From: Casuarina equisetifolia
Taxonomy: Eukaryota; Streptophyta; Magnoliopsida; Fagales; Casuarinaceae
Direction: 5' to 3'
Length of the DNA: 64,000 nt
NCBI GenBank assembly: GCA_028551475.1
Contig: CM052359.1
Coordinates: 6,263,583 to 6,327,582, forward strand
In this document: piece by piece, positions 11,293-23,400 of the stretch
How positions within the stretch are numbered: the first letter of the stretch is position 1
How the letters are laid out: every line of letters starts with the position of its first letter
Program-made: the position numbers and the translations under genes
Notes under the pieces: generated by a model
Database searches by the model: none
Told to the model about the DNA's origin: nothing
The model's input: the letters and a program-made list of their open reading frames with translations, nothing else

Positions 11293-11347
11293 CTACTCCA
11301 ACTTTCTAGCTTTGCCATTAGATGCATGTAGGCTTTAGCACTAAGTT
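11092..11347. repeat. Long inverted repeat around an (AT)n tract, MITE-like
   Basis: The left arm (11092-11160) and right arm (11281-11347) are imperfect reverse complements of about 65 bp. They share AACTAAGTG..AAAGCC at the outer ends and TGGAGTAGGTGTATAT at the inner ends. The ~120-bp loop ends in the (AT)n run. A further partial direct copy of the right arm (CTTACTCCAACTTTTTAGA) lies near 11490. Small inverted-repeat transposons look like this, but I found no convincing target-site duplication. Confidence 0.55.
11254..11288. repeat. (AT)n microsatellite
   Basis: Uninterrupted run of alternating A and T of about 34 bp, between the arms of the inverted repeat. Confidence 0.9.
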
Positions 11348-11520
11348 CCCAAGATAGCACAGTTAGGCTTAAAGTATGTAATCATATACAATTTTTTTGT
11401 ATTAAGTACTTGTATTGGAGGAGTTACAACTCTTTCCATCTTTGATATTATTGGACACAATGTATCATTCTAAAAAATATATATATACTTACTCCAACTT
11501 TTTAGATTTGTCCACGCTAA

Positions 11521-11826
11521 AACTTTAAAGTATTATGTAAAAAAATTATTATCATTTATAAAATTATAGGTTCATTCTCTTACTTTTAATATGAGATAAT
11601 ACCCACTTTCAATACTTCCTTCACTTGCATAAATATTGCAAATGAACTGAAACTTAATTTTAAGGCGTGAGTTTATGAAATAGAGCTTCATCTTGCTTCT
11701 AATACCATATTAAAGTGTAAATATCTATTTCAAAACTTTAAAGCATTAAATGAAAAAATTCTCATCACTTATAAAATCATAGGCTTATCTTCTCATTTTT
11801 AATGTGAGACAATGCCCACTTTCAAC
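11521..11826. repeat. Pair of ~95-bp imperfect direct repeats
   Basis: 11521-11613 and 11733-11826 share a block that runs from ACTTTAAAG through ATAAAAT.ATAGG to CCCACTTTCAA.AC. The spacing is about 212 bp. AT-rich repetitive sequence of unknown type. Confidence 0.6.
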
Positions 11827-12240
11827 ACTAACATCACAAGATTTCCTATTGCTTGTTAGGCTGTTTACTATTTCTAAGATTCTTCAAAATGATGTGTTTG
11901 GCTGTAGCTGCTTCCGAGGGATCATGTTAACCCATCACTGGATCTAGGTCCCGGCTCTCCTTTGCGCAGCCACTCAAATGGCGTCTAATATGACGCAGAA
12001 TCATGAGTATTATGTGATCAACGCTTGCTATACCAAAGATTGTGATCATGGCTTTCCTCCTCTAACCACGGCCACCGACCAGGAGTTCGATATTCAAAAG
12101 CAAAAGGATATGATCATCATGAGATTATCAGTGCCACTTGAAAATAATATAACCAAAGAAAGTGTATTACTCGGTGGGTCAAGGTATTTCCCCAACCCCC
12201 ACTTACTCAGGATATCTAGCTTCCGAGTGACCACTTGATA

Positions 12241-12650
12241 TCTAAAAAGCCTCGTCGATTCGGAGAAAATCTCAGCAACCCTGCCTAACAGTGCCGGGCG
12301 TCGTGGTCCATCACTATCTTCAAACGCTTTCTTCAGGTCTCAACCTCTCTTTGCTTTCAATCTCAAGTCACTTTTTAGACCATACAGCGGCAAATTGATT
12401 GCTAACTGCCTTTTGAACCTGTCGAAAATCTCACTTACCCTGCCTACCAGCGCAAGGCAATATGTCCCTTCAATATCCTTGGAAAGGGCAATCTTTATAC
12501 CCAACCCCAATTCTCGCTGTTGTTTCGATCCCAAGGCACTTTATGCCATACCATCAAGTCACGATAGCTAAAAAAGCCTCCTAGATATGGAAATACCTAT
12601 TAACCCTGCCTACCCGTTTCAAGGCAATCTGACGTCCTAATCTACAATGA
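12241..12650. repeat. Degenerate ~162-bp tandem repeat, about 2.5 units
   Basis: ACCCTGCCTA followed by a CAAGGCAAT-like block recurs at about 12279, 12439 and 12603. The neighbouring blocks CTAAAAAAGCCTC and the TTTCAATC/TTTCGATC segment recur at the same spacing, giving a period near 162 bp. The rest of 11025-13788 holds no gene I can support. Confidence 0.55.
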
Positions 12651-13788
12651 TAGAGCAGAAAAATGGCACCATAACTGCACCATCTTATTAGTCCATTTCT
12701 TACTTGGGATTACATAGACACCCGACTTTAAGGCAAAGATGGGATTTATAAATGGTAACACCAGGAATTAAATCCAAGTGTTCATGGATTGCTTGATTCT
12801 ATAAGTTTGATGGGAGTCCAAACTTCATTGATAAACTTTCTCACCTTAAAAAATGAGGATAAATCTTTGTAAGACAGGTTGTCTTACGATTATGTACAGA
12901 TTCAATATTTACAATGCATTTTAATCTTTGTAAGAGATTGCCGAAGTTAATGATTATAATCTTATAATGATCTCTGATCACTAACATAGCAGAGTAGACT
13001 TTCATGCAATTTTAGTAGCCATAGATTAGATAGACTCGCTCAAGATTGGTAACAAAATCGAGTAGGACTCGTACAAAAAATAAAATAAGATAGAATTAGA
13101 TCGATTTCTAGCTCAGTTTCATTATGTCTCTACTATTGGAAGAGCTGGAGAACACGGCCTTTAATTAAATTAATATACATTAATTACTATTTAGTTTTTT
13201 TTTAATTACATAAAATTTTTCATCCGTTTTTTCTTATAACAGGGCCTTCGGAGAGGCAAAGGACAACCGTGTAATATACAAAACCGATGCCCAAGATCTG
13301 AACATTGTCTACGCTGCAGACCACAAGCCTCTCTCACGATAGTGCTCAGTTTCTTTAATATGCCATGCCAAGGTAGACTTCAACCAAAAACCATGCGGAA
13401 AAAGTATCAGAGACTCGCTTCAAAAATATAGGGAGCACTACAGCAGAACACCAAAAACTTAACGGATACACATTTACGTTGAGGGGTAAATGACAAAGCT
13501 TAGTTCAAGTTAACTGTATCAAGAGAAATAAAACAGAGAAACAAAAGGAGGAAACTCACTGGGCCCTTTAAACTACAGCCGACAAGAAAACAAATTACAT
13601 TAAAGATGTTGAGATAGTTCCTGCAAATTACTAGCAAATATAATTTTAGGAGTATTTGCTAACATTTCATATAGATAAAAATCTCAATATACGTCACTAG
13701 TAGCACAACTTCATCAGTCAAAGCCTCTAAAGGAGCGACCACCATGATCCAAGAAGCCCATCATACCGAACACGTAAGACATAAAACT
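12651..13788. other. AT-rich spacer downstream of SNU13
   Basis: No coding region, RNA gene or transposon end was recognised. The part nearest 13788 is probably the SNU13 3' UTR. Confidence 0.4.
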
Positions 13789-16090
13789 TCAGATCAAGAG
13801 TTTCTCAATGGCGTCCTGCATTTGACGATCAGAATCTCAGAATCTATGACCAAATTGAACAACGAAAAGGACACAAGACAGAATCAAGACAACATGTCAT
13901 AAGGTAGTCAGCACAATGAGTACCTTGAGTTGCTGTATTTGAGATTTCAATTGACTCCCCTCATTTGTTGTCACAGAACAGGCAATAACAGGTCTGGTGA
14001 CCCCACAAGCTCGGCCAAGTGCTTGCTTTGAGTTGACAAATACATAGGGAACATTCTACAAAATTCAAGTAGACTTGTTACAGGGATCTGAACATGTTCA
14101 AGCAATCATAGAAAAAGTCCAAAAATATAGCAGCCATAAAATCCTATAAAATACATTTTTCCTTCTACTTTGAGGAATGAACCAAGGTAGTTAAAGGTCA
14201 AGCTCAATGTTCTCCACATGAAAAGAAGACTTGTAGGAATTGCTGAGAGCAACTCTCAAACAAAGGCCCCCGCTCAAATTACGCAACCAAGATACTATAA
14301 CCTCTTCAATAGTGATCATACAACCAGGATGAAATGATTTTTGTTCATTGAGTCCGCATCTTGCATATAAAGTATTGTGTTGGGCAGCTCATGAATCTTA
14401 TTTACTTTGTAAACCAATTTCCATTGCAAATATCACAGAATCAACAGCAAATATTATTTTTACAACATCTTAACAACATGAGGGAAGTTCAAACTTCATA
14501 GACAGAAAACCCAAATGTTCCATAAGTACACAAAAAAAATGACCCTTGAACAAGAGCTCAACTAATGTTAACAGCTTCATTATTTATAAAGCAAGAAAGC
14601 ACCCAACATATGAAAGTACTCAACTAATGTTTAACCCAAAGGTCCACAGCTCAACTAATGTTAGATGACATATAATGCAAAACAAAGGATGGAGATGAGA
14701 CTAGACAACACAAGAGCTCAAGGTCCATACACTAAATAGCTTACAAAGAAGCTGATCTGGAGCAATTTCTACGCATACTAAATCCTGGGTTAACATCCCT
14801 GGAATAAAAACATTACAAACATATGTACGGAAATAAATAGCTAAACCTTTTTCTTTTTTCTTTTACCAAACTTTGACCATATGCCAAAATGGGACCAAAA
14901 ACATACTTCTTCCAGGTCTTTTTCCTAAAGTACACCATTCACCTTGTGGCAAATTAGTCTATCTTAAATGGCAACTGTTACCAATTGTATAACTACATAA
15001 GAAACTTCAAAGAAAAGTTAATTAGAAAAGAGGGAAACTGAAATATAGCATTGGAACACGTCCCATGACATTGCAGCCTCGTGGTACTTAACCCCAGAAA
15101 GAAGATTTTGGACTCCAACCCCCAAAGCCCTAACATTTATGGAGTAACTGATTATTCAATTGTCAAACCAAGGCATTAAAAACGAGAAAAAATTAGCACA
15201 ACGCAAGATAGAGGAACACTTTTTTCTCAGTGGTCTAGAAGTATCAGAAACAACAGGAAATCAGGAGCTGTTAAAGATATTGGTGCGGAAATGGAACTGG
15301 TAAAGCATAACTGGAATTGAACATGACGAACTAGACAGACTTATCCAAAACACTAGTCTTCCACCGAGAAGAATCACATGAATGATCTTCACTCGTATTG
15401 TCTTACGCATTCCAAAAGCTCAACAGATTCTTTCTCTCAGACATTCCCAAGTCAAATCATAATCGTTTAACGTGGCAACACAATTGCTCAAGTTAAACAA
15501 AGCCATTTCCCAAACTCGTAATCCAAAACTAATCACAAGGTTAATTCCACCAAAACATGCAACATATAATAATCTAACAATAACAAGCAGGACATTTTTT
15601 CTACTCTGATACTGAAAATGCATTAAGAAAAATACCTTGTCTTCAGCAAGCAGGGGAAGGTGGAGAAGGATCTCCAGCGGCTCTGTGTCAGCGGCCATGA
15701 CTACGAACTCAGAAATACCCCTGTTCAGTGTCTTTGTAGCTGAAACACAAAACAATAAACAAACCAAAATAAATAAAACGAAACAAAACTTCCCCAAGAA
15801 CCAAATACTAAACCGATAACAATAGAAGCTACAAAGCAATGGTGAGAAAGCCGACACCTTCATTGGCTCCCTTCTTGAGTTGCTTGTAATGGGAGGCTTG
15901 TTGAATGAGGTCCAATATTGTGATTGTGAGCTGCGAATCAGCCAAAGGGTACGCCTTCGGGTTCACTGCCTCTCCTGTCTGCAAAACACATACAAGTAAA
16001 TCAGAAATACGCATGAGCAACGAACAGATCGTACAAGATACTATTCTAACGGAGAAACAGCGACAAAGAGAAGGAGAGAAAGAGTACCAT
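13789..16090 (-). CDS. SNU13: SNU13 / NHP2-like protein 1 (15.5K), L7Ae family
   Basis: RNA-binding protein of the nucleus and nucleolus that recognises kink-turns in the U4 snRNA 5' stem-loop and in box C/D snoRNAs, nucleating both particles. Coding exons: 16088-16090, 15858-15978, 15636-15739, 13924-14055, 13789-13815; 387 nt, 128 aa, the usual family length. The start codon stands alone at the end of exon 1 (ATG|GTACTC), before ACA-GGA-GAG ([13 protein letters not shown]). The L7Ae core is intact, with [14 protein letters not shown] at the RNA-binding surface and [20 protein letters not shown], and the C-terminus is DAIEKLLI. Every junction keeps frame, and the protein is nearly identical to plant homologs. 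Intron 3 is about 1.6 kb; I did not identify a snoRNA inside it. Confidence 0.95.
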
Positions 16091-17435
16091 TCTTGGTGCG
16101 AGAGGAAGGAGGCTAGGGCTTTGCGGAGAAAGAAAAAAGGTGGGGGAACAACACTAGGGTTTAAGCAGCTGCTCGAAGCATCGTGGAGATCCCATTTATA
16201 GCTTGACGGGGGCCTTCCCCAGTCGCTTAAGGCCTTCAAGCCTGTTGTACCAACAGTTATGGGCCAGTTTTTTCTTTTTTTCTTTTTCTTTTTTTTTTTT
16301 TATATACTCACACAAGGGAGTGGACGAAGTTGGACAGGTTAATTAACAAAATCTTCAAGTTTGAACCAATATTTTATTATAATCAAAAATAAAACTGAAT
16401 TGTTATCATAAACTTTCTTATTAAAAATTTTATAATATTTAAAAAAACTTTTAAACTATCTTTGTGTTAAAAAACTGATAAATAAGCTAAACAAATTTGA
16501 TGCTATTTTGAAGTTATGGTAGTGTGTTATTAAGTGAATATCTTCTTTTTTAATGATATTAATCAATTTCAATTATCATAAAGATAATAATAGGAAAGAA
16601 GATCAAATTTTTAGTTTTCAAGGAGGAATGAGAGTAAACATAAGAGCATTAATCTTTATTTTATTTTTCTAGTCACTAGAGGAAAATAAAAAAAGGTTTT
16701 GATATTATGAGCAATGTCTCTCTTCCATGAGAAATTATTCTTAGTTTACATAAAGTTTCAATTGGAGAATTTCATGAAAAATCATTAAGTGTGTAAGATT
16801 AATTATTAAATAGTGTATGTCTCGTATTGCATCTTTCTTAATGTAATAAGTTGCATCCGTGTAATAGATTTCTCTATATTTAGTAATAAGGTTTGAAGTG
16901 AATCATTCTTAACAAAGCATTAATGCCAATGATAATGTGCAAACATCATTTTATATCTTTTTGTGGAACTGTTCACTCCACATGTATTAGTTGATATACT
17001 TCTCGCATTGCTTGTCTCATGATACAATAATTCAAATAAATACTAGAGGTTTTCTGTGTCTTGCAATGATTAGTTTTAAACAAAGAAGTTAAAGTTTTAT
17101 TAACATTAGTTAATCCTATTATCATATTTTTGTGACAAATTATTATAAGTGTGATGACAATTTTAGAATGAACTTTCACATTTTAATACTTTGAAGATGC
17201 AAAAAAGTTTTTTTTTTTTTTTTTGAACACAATGTGCAGGTACCGATATCAAATCGTGGATTGCTGTATGGTAGATGAACCGCACCCAAACAAGTATCAT
17301 AATAAACCTTCTGGTTTTCTAGTGGCAAAAAGATCCATGAAACTAAAAGTAACTATATCACCTAATTGAAAATGAATTGCCACAAAAGCAATTAGGATCT
17401 TGAAAAAGTATTCCCAGTTGATCAGAAAATTACAT
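16091..17435. other. AT-rich spacer between SNU13 and PIG-O
   Basis: The SNU13 5' UTR and promoter lie at the left end. Poly-pyrimidine/poly-T tracts sit near 16267-16302 and 17202-17224. The rest is strongly AT-rich with no supported gene. Confidence 0.5.
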
Positions 17436-20400
17436 TCATTTTTCGGTTCCGTTTTGTTGAACCTCGTCCTCCACCTCACCAAAATAAAAAAGTGAGGCCA
17501 AGCAAATCAAGACATCCGTGAGGACAAGACCTACCATATCGAAAACAAACTTTGGAGCAAATAAACCCCATACCTGCAAGAATGTTAAGCAGTGAACATG
17601 TCAGTATGGCATTGTACATACAGGGACTGATATATAACTGAGACAAACTTTGCAACATTCACCATTAAATGCCGCCTATGAATTGCGACACATAACATTG
17701 TCACGGTAGCCGTTGCAGCCGTAATTAGCCCATACATCATATACACCTAAACATAAAAAGCAAACAATCACCATTTATAGCAGGTTAAGACAAGCCAACT
17801 GTAGAATGATCCAGCTAATTCTCTTTCACCAAAATGTTGCAGGAAACAAAAGAATAAGAGAAATTGATTAGAAAAAGTGACTTAAAAGAGAAACATTGAT
17901 CAGGAACTTACTTGAGATAACCGTGTAAAAATGAATGGATTCTTTCTATACTGGTGAGCAACGAGAAATGGAAGTCCGAGTATTGGAAGAATGTGAGAAA
18001 AACCAAAAGTGTCAATTGTAAGAAAGACTGCTTGGCGAACTAGGATAAATTCATCAAACCTGAAAATGATCCAAAAAATCAAATAATTCATCAACATGGT
18101 AACAGCAAGAACATCAAACAATTCAGACCTGATAATATTACCATAATAATTGCATCACCAGTGGTAGAGTCAACCATTAATGAAATCTCATGCATAACAA
18201 AGCCAGAAATAGTAGTGACAGCTAAGTTGTGTCTCACCACTTGTTTGATTCGGTTAGTTTGGCCTACTAGCTCCCAATGGATTATTGGAAAATTCTAACA
18301 AAATAGGCTTGTATGCACAAGACTACGACTTACCCGATAAATGCAGCACCATATCGAAGTCCATCAAAAGCACACCTGAAGATAAATTTATAACAGATTA
18401 TACAACGTATATTAAAAACTGAGAACATACTAGCCCACATGCATCTATTAATGAAAAAAATAGCTAGTTTATCAATGTAACACTTCTTTAATTTCTAGCC
18501 AAAACATAAAAGCTTAGCAGAAGTAGAAAACAACAAAGTTGCAAACCTCAAAAGTAGAGAACAAGCAACATACCAGTGACCCGTGCAGAAAAAAAGACAC
18601 ACAGCTAAAAGGTTCCATTGTGTTACAGGAAGAGGATCAACAGTTGAAATGTCATTGCCTCCACCCTCTTCTATATTGTCCGACCTAGTTATGCAATAAC
18701 CTGAAAAAAAAAAGAATCTTACATATAACAGTTTCTTTCAAAAAGAATGATACAGTTGCACAGCTCATGAGACCTAATTGCACAGAAGTTTTATCCTAGA
18801 AAATTCCAGAACTGAACACTACATAATAGCTAAACTCAAATGAGGCGGAAATCCCCTTAAATTAAGGTGAATATGAAATTACAAAGAAATCTTTGTAACC
18901 TTGAGAGTAATGCAACCTAAGGCAATGAGAAGGTACAAAAAAAAAAAGTACCTGCAAGTATAGATGCCAAAGCAACCAACGGTCCTTGTTTTCCTGATAG
19001 AAGAATGACAACTGAACTCCAAGTAGATAGCATACCCACAGTCTTAGTAACTAAGATTTTCTTGCAGTCTAAATGTTTATCTTCGTTGAACAACTGACCA
19101 AATACCAATAGTAATAGTTGTCCGAATCCAACAGCATAAATAATCTGTGGAATACAATTTCTGCAAATGCCAAAAGAAACCAGAGCCAGATCCCATATGC
19201 TACTCTCCGAGGCCAGATGCACTGCTATTAGCATATAATTACAAATGGTTCCCATTTTCACGTACTTCCAAACACCTACACAAATGCTGCTAGAAATTGT
19301 CTTGTACAGAATATATGCCAATAAAATCAGCGCTAACAGTGGCACAACTTCAGCCGCATATATCGAAGCACGAATCCCTGAGGCAAAACTCATCATCCAT
19401 GAAGTATTGACATTCAGAAATTGGGAGGTAACAGCCTGCTTTGATAGCCCAACTTCAATAGAAAATCTGCAAAATGTGACCAAGAGAAGGAAGACAACTG
19501 CCTGCAATACATAACAGAAACATTAGCTTCAAAGAAACTTCCAATCATACATTAATAATGTAAAAAGAGGTCTCCAGTGAATAAGAGAGAAAAGCATACA
19601 ATAATGAGCTTTAATTTACAACAAATATTGGTAAAATTTATAAGTTATGAAACAAGTTCTTAATGTCATTCCTGAGTGAAAAAGAAAACAACCTTAAACA
19701 AAAGTTTAGTTTGTGAGATGCCTAGTCCACTATCGAGTCTTAATAAAGTGCATGTAGAATTATGGGTTTAAAGCCAACTTTTTTGGAAGCCTCAGAACCA
19801 GATTGACCAAATTCTATGCTTTGTAAACATCCCCCATAACAAAAATGGTCACTGTAAAATGAACAGCACAAGAAATCTTAAGCAAAATACCTACTTCAGA
19901 TAGCATCTTCTTCTTCATAATTGAATAACGTAACTTGAAAATGCAAGTTGTAGCCAACAGAAAATTGGCAACCTTTCCTTCTTCCACTGATTCCAGGGTT
20001 CATACAGTTAAAAGGAAATATTTCAAATGTCAGCATACAAAATGGAAGATGCAACAATACCAGAAATTCAAAGACTGAGAGCTTACAAATATAACTATTT
20101 GAGAGGAAACTGCTTGCACGTATAACCACTACAAAACATGCAACAATTAGGCCAAGAGAAATCCCAGAAAATCCACATGAAGTACAAGAAGCACCATGCT
20201 GCTTGGTCGCCCTCTTGATAGAAAAGAAATGGAAAAGGAGTGATAGCAACATGATGCCAAGACCAACACCCATCATCTTTAGGTTAAACTCAGTCCATTT
20301 TGAACGTGCTAGTTCAGCGACACTTGTTAGGAAATCAGCATATAAATCAACTTGCATCTTAAGAGCAGGTAATACTGAATCACTGCAGTCATGTTGTTGT

Positions 20401-23400
20401 GACAATAATCTCTTTGTACTATTTGACCAGTTCTCCTCAGCCTGACCATAGATGTCGGCAATTTGCAACATGTCTTCATAGGAAAATCCAATCATGGATG
20501 AAGCTGAGTATACATCAATGTACCTTTTCACCTAAACATGAAGAACCATTGTTTTCTAAAAGAGAATAACCCAAAAAATAGTGTTCACAGGAAGAACTTC
20601 TAGCCTACTTATCAGTAAGCAAAGCAAAATAAAGTTTCAAAAAGATATCACATAAAAGGCCTGAATTCAAATATTAAATGAAATCTATTAATAGAATAGA
20701 GCTCTTCATGTTTTAAATCTATTCTGGATAGTTTCTTTTTTCTTCTTGAATGTACATGTTCTGCCAAGTTTTAATATTCCTAACTCTCATGCAGAAGTTG
20801 CAATAGAGTCTGGACAGTGAAACAAGATTAGATTATGAGGTCTTTCCAATGTGAACAGGAACAGGATGGCTGGACTTACTAGTGCTTATTAGCAGGTAAG
20901 TTAGTTTATATCTCTTTGCACAATCTCAGCCAGGTAACTAAGAGGTTTGAGAGGTTATCACAGGCACACTCTTGGCTCACAAAAACAGAGTTGAAGTACA
21001 TAATGTGGTGTGTAAATGATGGTGTGCACTGCATAAATTATCTTACACTGGAAGTGGTCGAAAATCACTTGGTTTCACAATGATGAAGAGTATGGACCAG
21101 TAAGGTGTTATAACATGTTCAGGATCAGCATTTGTAAAATTGCTATTAATGGTTATAATGATTGAACAAAAAGGTTAGGATTCAAAAATGGAAGGTTTTT
21201 AGAAGAAGAAAAGAACTGAAGAATGTCATAAGCTACCAAATCCTTCAGAGATCTTAATGGATAAAGAAGCTCAGGAGTGAATAACAAAAAGAGTTAGGGG
21301 AGGTGGCATAACTCTGATTGGAACCTCTTTCCACAACTTTCCACACCAAGGACTAGAAAATGCACTACCTTTTCTTCAAAATACTATAGTTGAGAGTCAT
21401 GTGGTGAATAATAAATAATTTATTAGAATCTTTTCCCATTTCAAATCTCACCATCTTGATTATATGTTATAAGAATTAATTAAACTTCAATCAGACAAAT
21501 CTTCATTAATTATCACGATGGTGGGATTCTAACAAGGAAAATTCATGACGAGTTTCCAAGATAAAGTACCTGCCAGGAATTGATACAGAGCACATTGACA
21601 TAATTTTCCATCCATTGTTCCAATTTTGACTGATTTTGGCAATCTCGTAAATTAGTGCCTTCCAAATCCAACCTACCAGCTCCTAAAGCATATAAATCAG
21701 CATTAACATGCCCAATGCTGGACAAAAATGAATTCATTAGTATCATTCCAAAAAGAGAAATTGCCAGACTAAGATGAAGGCAAAGCATAAACACAATGGG
21801 TTAGAGGTGAGCTAGTGGTCAATAATATGTTAATTTTCTTACATATATAGACAAGTTTCGTGAGGAATAAGAAAAAATAAGATGGTTTTTAGCAAACGCA
21901 GATTCAAATAGCTTTAATCATATAAAATTTTGGTTGGCCAGCTTCACCCTTAAAAATAATTGTCTACACGGACAGTAAGTAAATATCATATTGAAAACAC
22001 ATAGGACTATCATAAAAGTAAGCAGATATGGACTAACTCTTGCGATGGACTCATTCCATTTTCCAAGTCAGCTTAAATTCAAAGAGGCCCTGAAGATTGC
22101 AATTATGGAAATTCATGGACGTCATAGAAGTTTTCCACATTAACAGCTTTGTTGCATTGGAAATGGGTGAGTTTCAGATAAGAAACTGAATGCTTTTACA
22201 GGTGTGAGCATCAAAGGTTAAATAAGATCATCATTGAAGAAAATTTCTAGGGGAAACCATATCACATTTTAGGAGCATCTTTTTGGTGTATCATCAATAA
22301 CAGTATCCTGCCAAGAATGTTGATCAGCAGTTTAAGCATGGATTCTCGTGATTTAAGTATAAGTTTTATGAGCTTCAATTTTCTGGAAGCAGATTCGAAA
22401 GGAAAATAGGAGAAAGAGAGAGAGAGACAGCGACAGAGAGGCAATTAGTCCCTGCTTTCCCAAGCAATCCAACATATCAAAAGAAGGCAATTGCCCCTAC
22501 TAGTAAATCTTCTGAGCTGTAAGAGGCTGGTTTTCCGTGTTTTTCAGACTAGCATTCCCGAGTGTGAAATTACAAGATCTAAGAAAGTTTGAAAATTGAT
22601 AATATAAGCTCCAAACAACTTTAGACTGGACATAACGACAAAAGGCAGAATTCAGATAATATTCATAAAACACTCATGGGCAATTTCAAAAGCCATTCCA
22701 GTAATATGGAAGTTATAACTACTGATGCAGTGAAAAATAGTCAAAACTTCCCTAGCTGGCCTCGTATCATCATTATCTATCCCAAACTAAAACTTTAGTG
22801 TTTGAACAACCCTTTGCAGCTCTTAAAAGTGCCTACATTGACTTTCCAGCAACAGTCTATGTTAAAACTCTACGCCATTAAACCATAACAAAGCAGTGCT
22901 TACGCATCAAGCCTAAACTTTAAATATCCAATTTAGAGTTCTTAAACGAAATGGATCCTGTATCACTCGCCCTGAGAATATTAGAATGAAGTGAGGAAAG
23001 ATGATGCTAGGTTTGGAAATTATTTAAAAAATTCATGTGTACAAAATTAATATGAAAATATAAGAAAACTGAAGTTGACAGGATGCTTACACTGCACCTT
23101 CCAAAAGGAAAGGGGATACCAAGCAGCGCTGCCAGTGTTACTGCAAAGTCAAGCTGCAGAGAGTAACTCAACTAAATAAGGTTCATACCAGAAATATATA
23201 ATTACATGAAGGGAAATGATGTTCTAAACACAGGCCATCACAGAGATGAACCATTTCAACCTGTTGGATAGAACTGACAGCCATCTTCTTCCTATCCTGA
23301 AATTGAAAGATAAAATGAAAAATTATCAGGAGGTTAAAAAATTATTGTATTTTTTTAAAGATGAGGAAGAAGAGAAGAAACAAGGGCCTTGGCATGTGAG

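Noticed and set aside
14056..15635. Possible intronic snoRNA in SNU13 intron 3
   Set aside because: I looked for paired C (RTGATGA) and D (CTGA) boxes with terminal stems and did not find a convincing set by eye.
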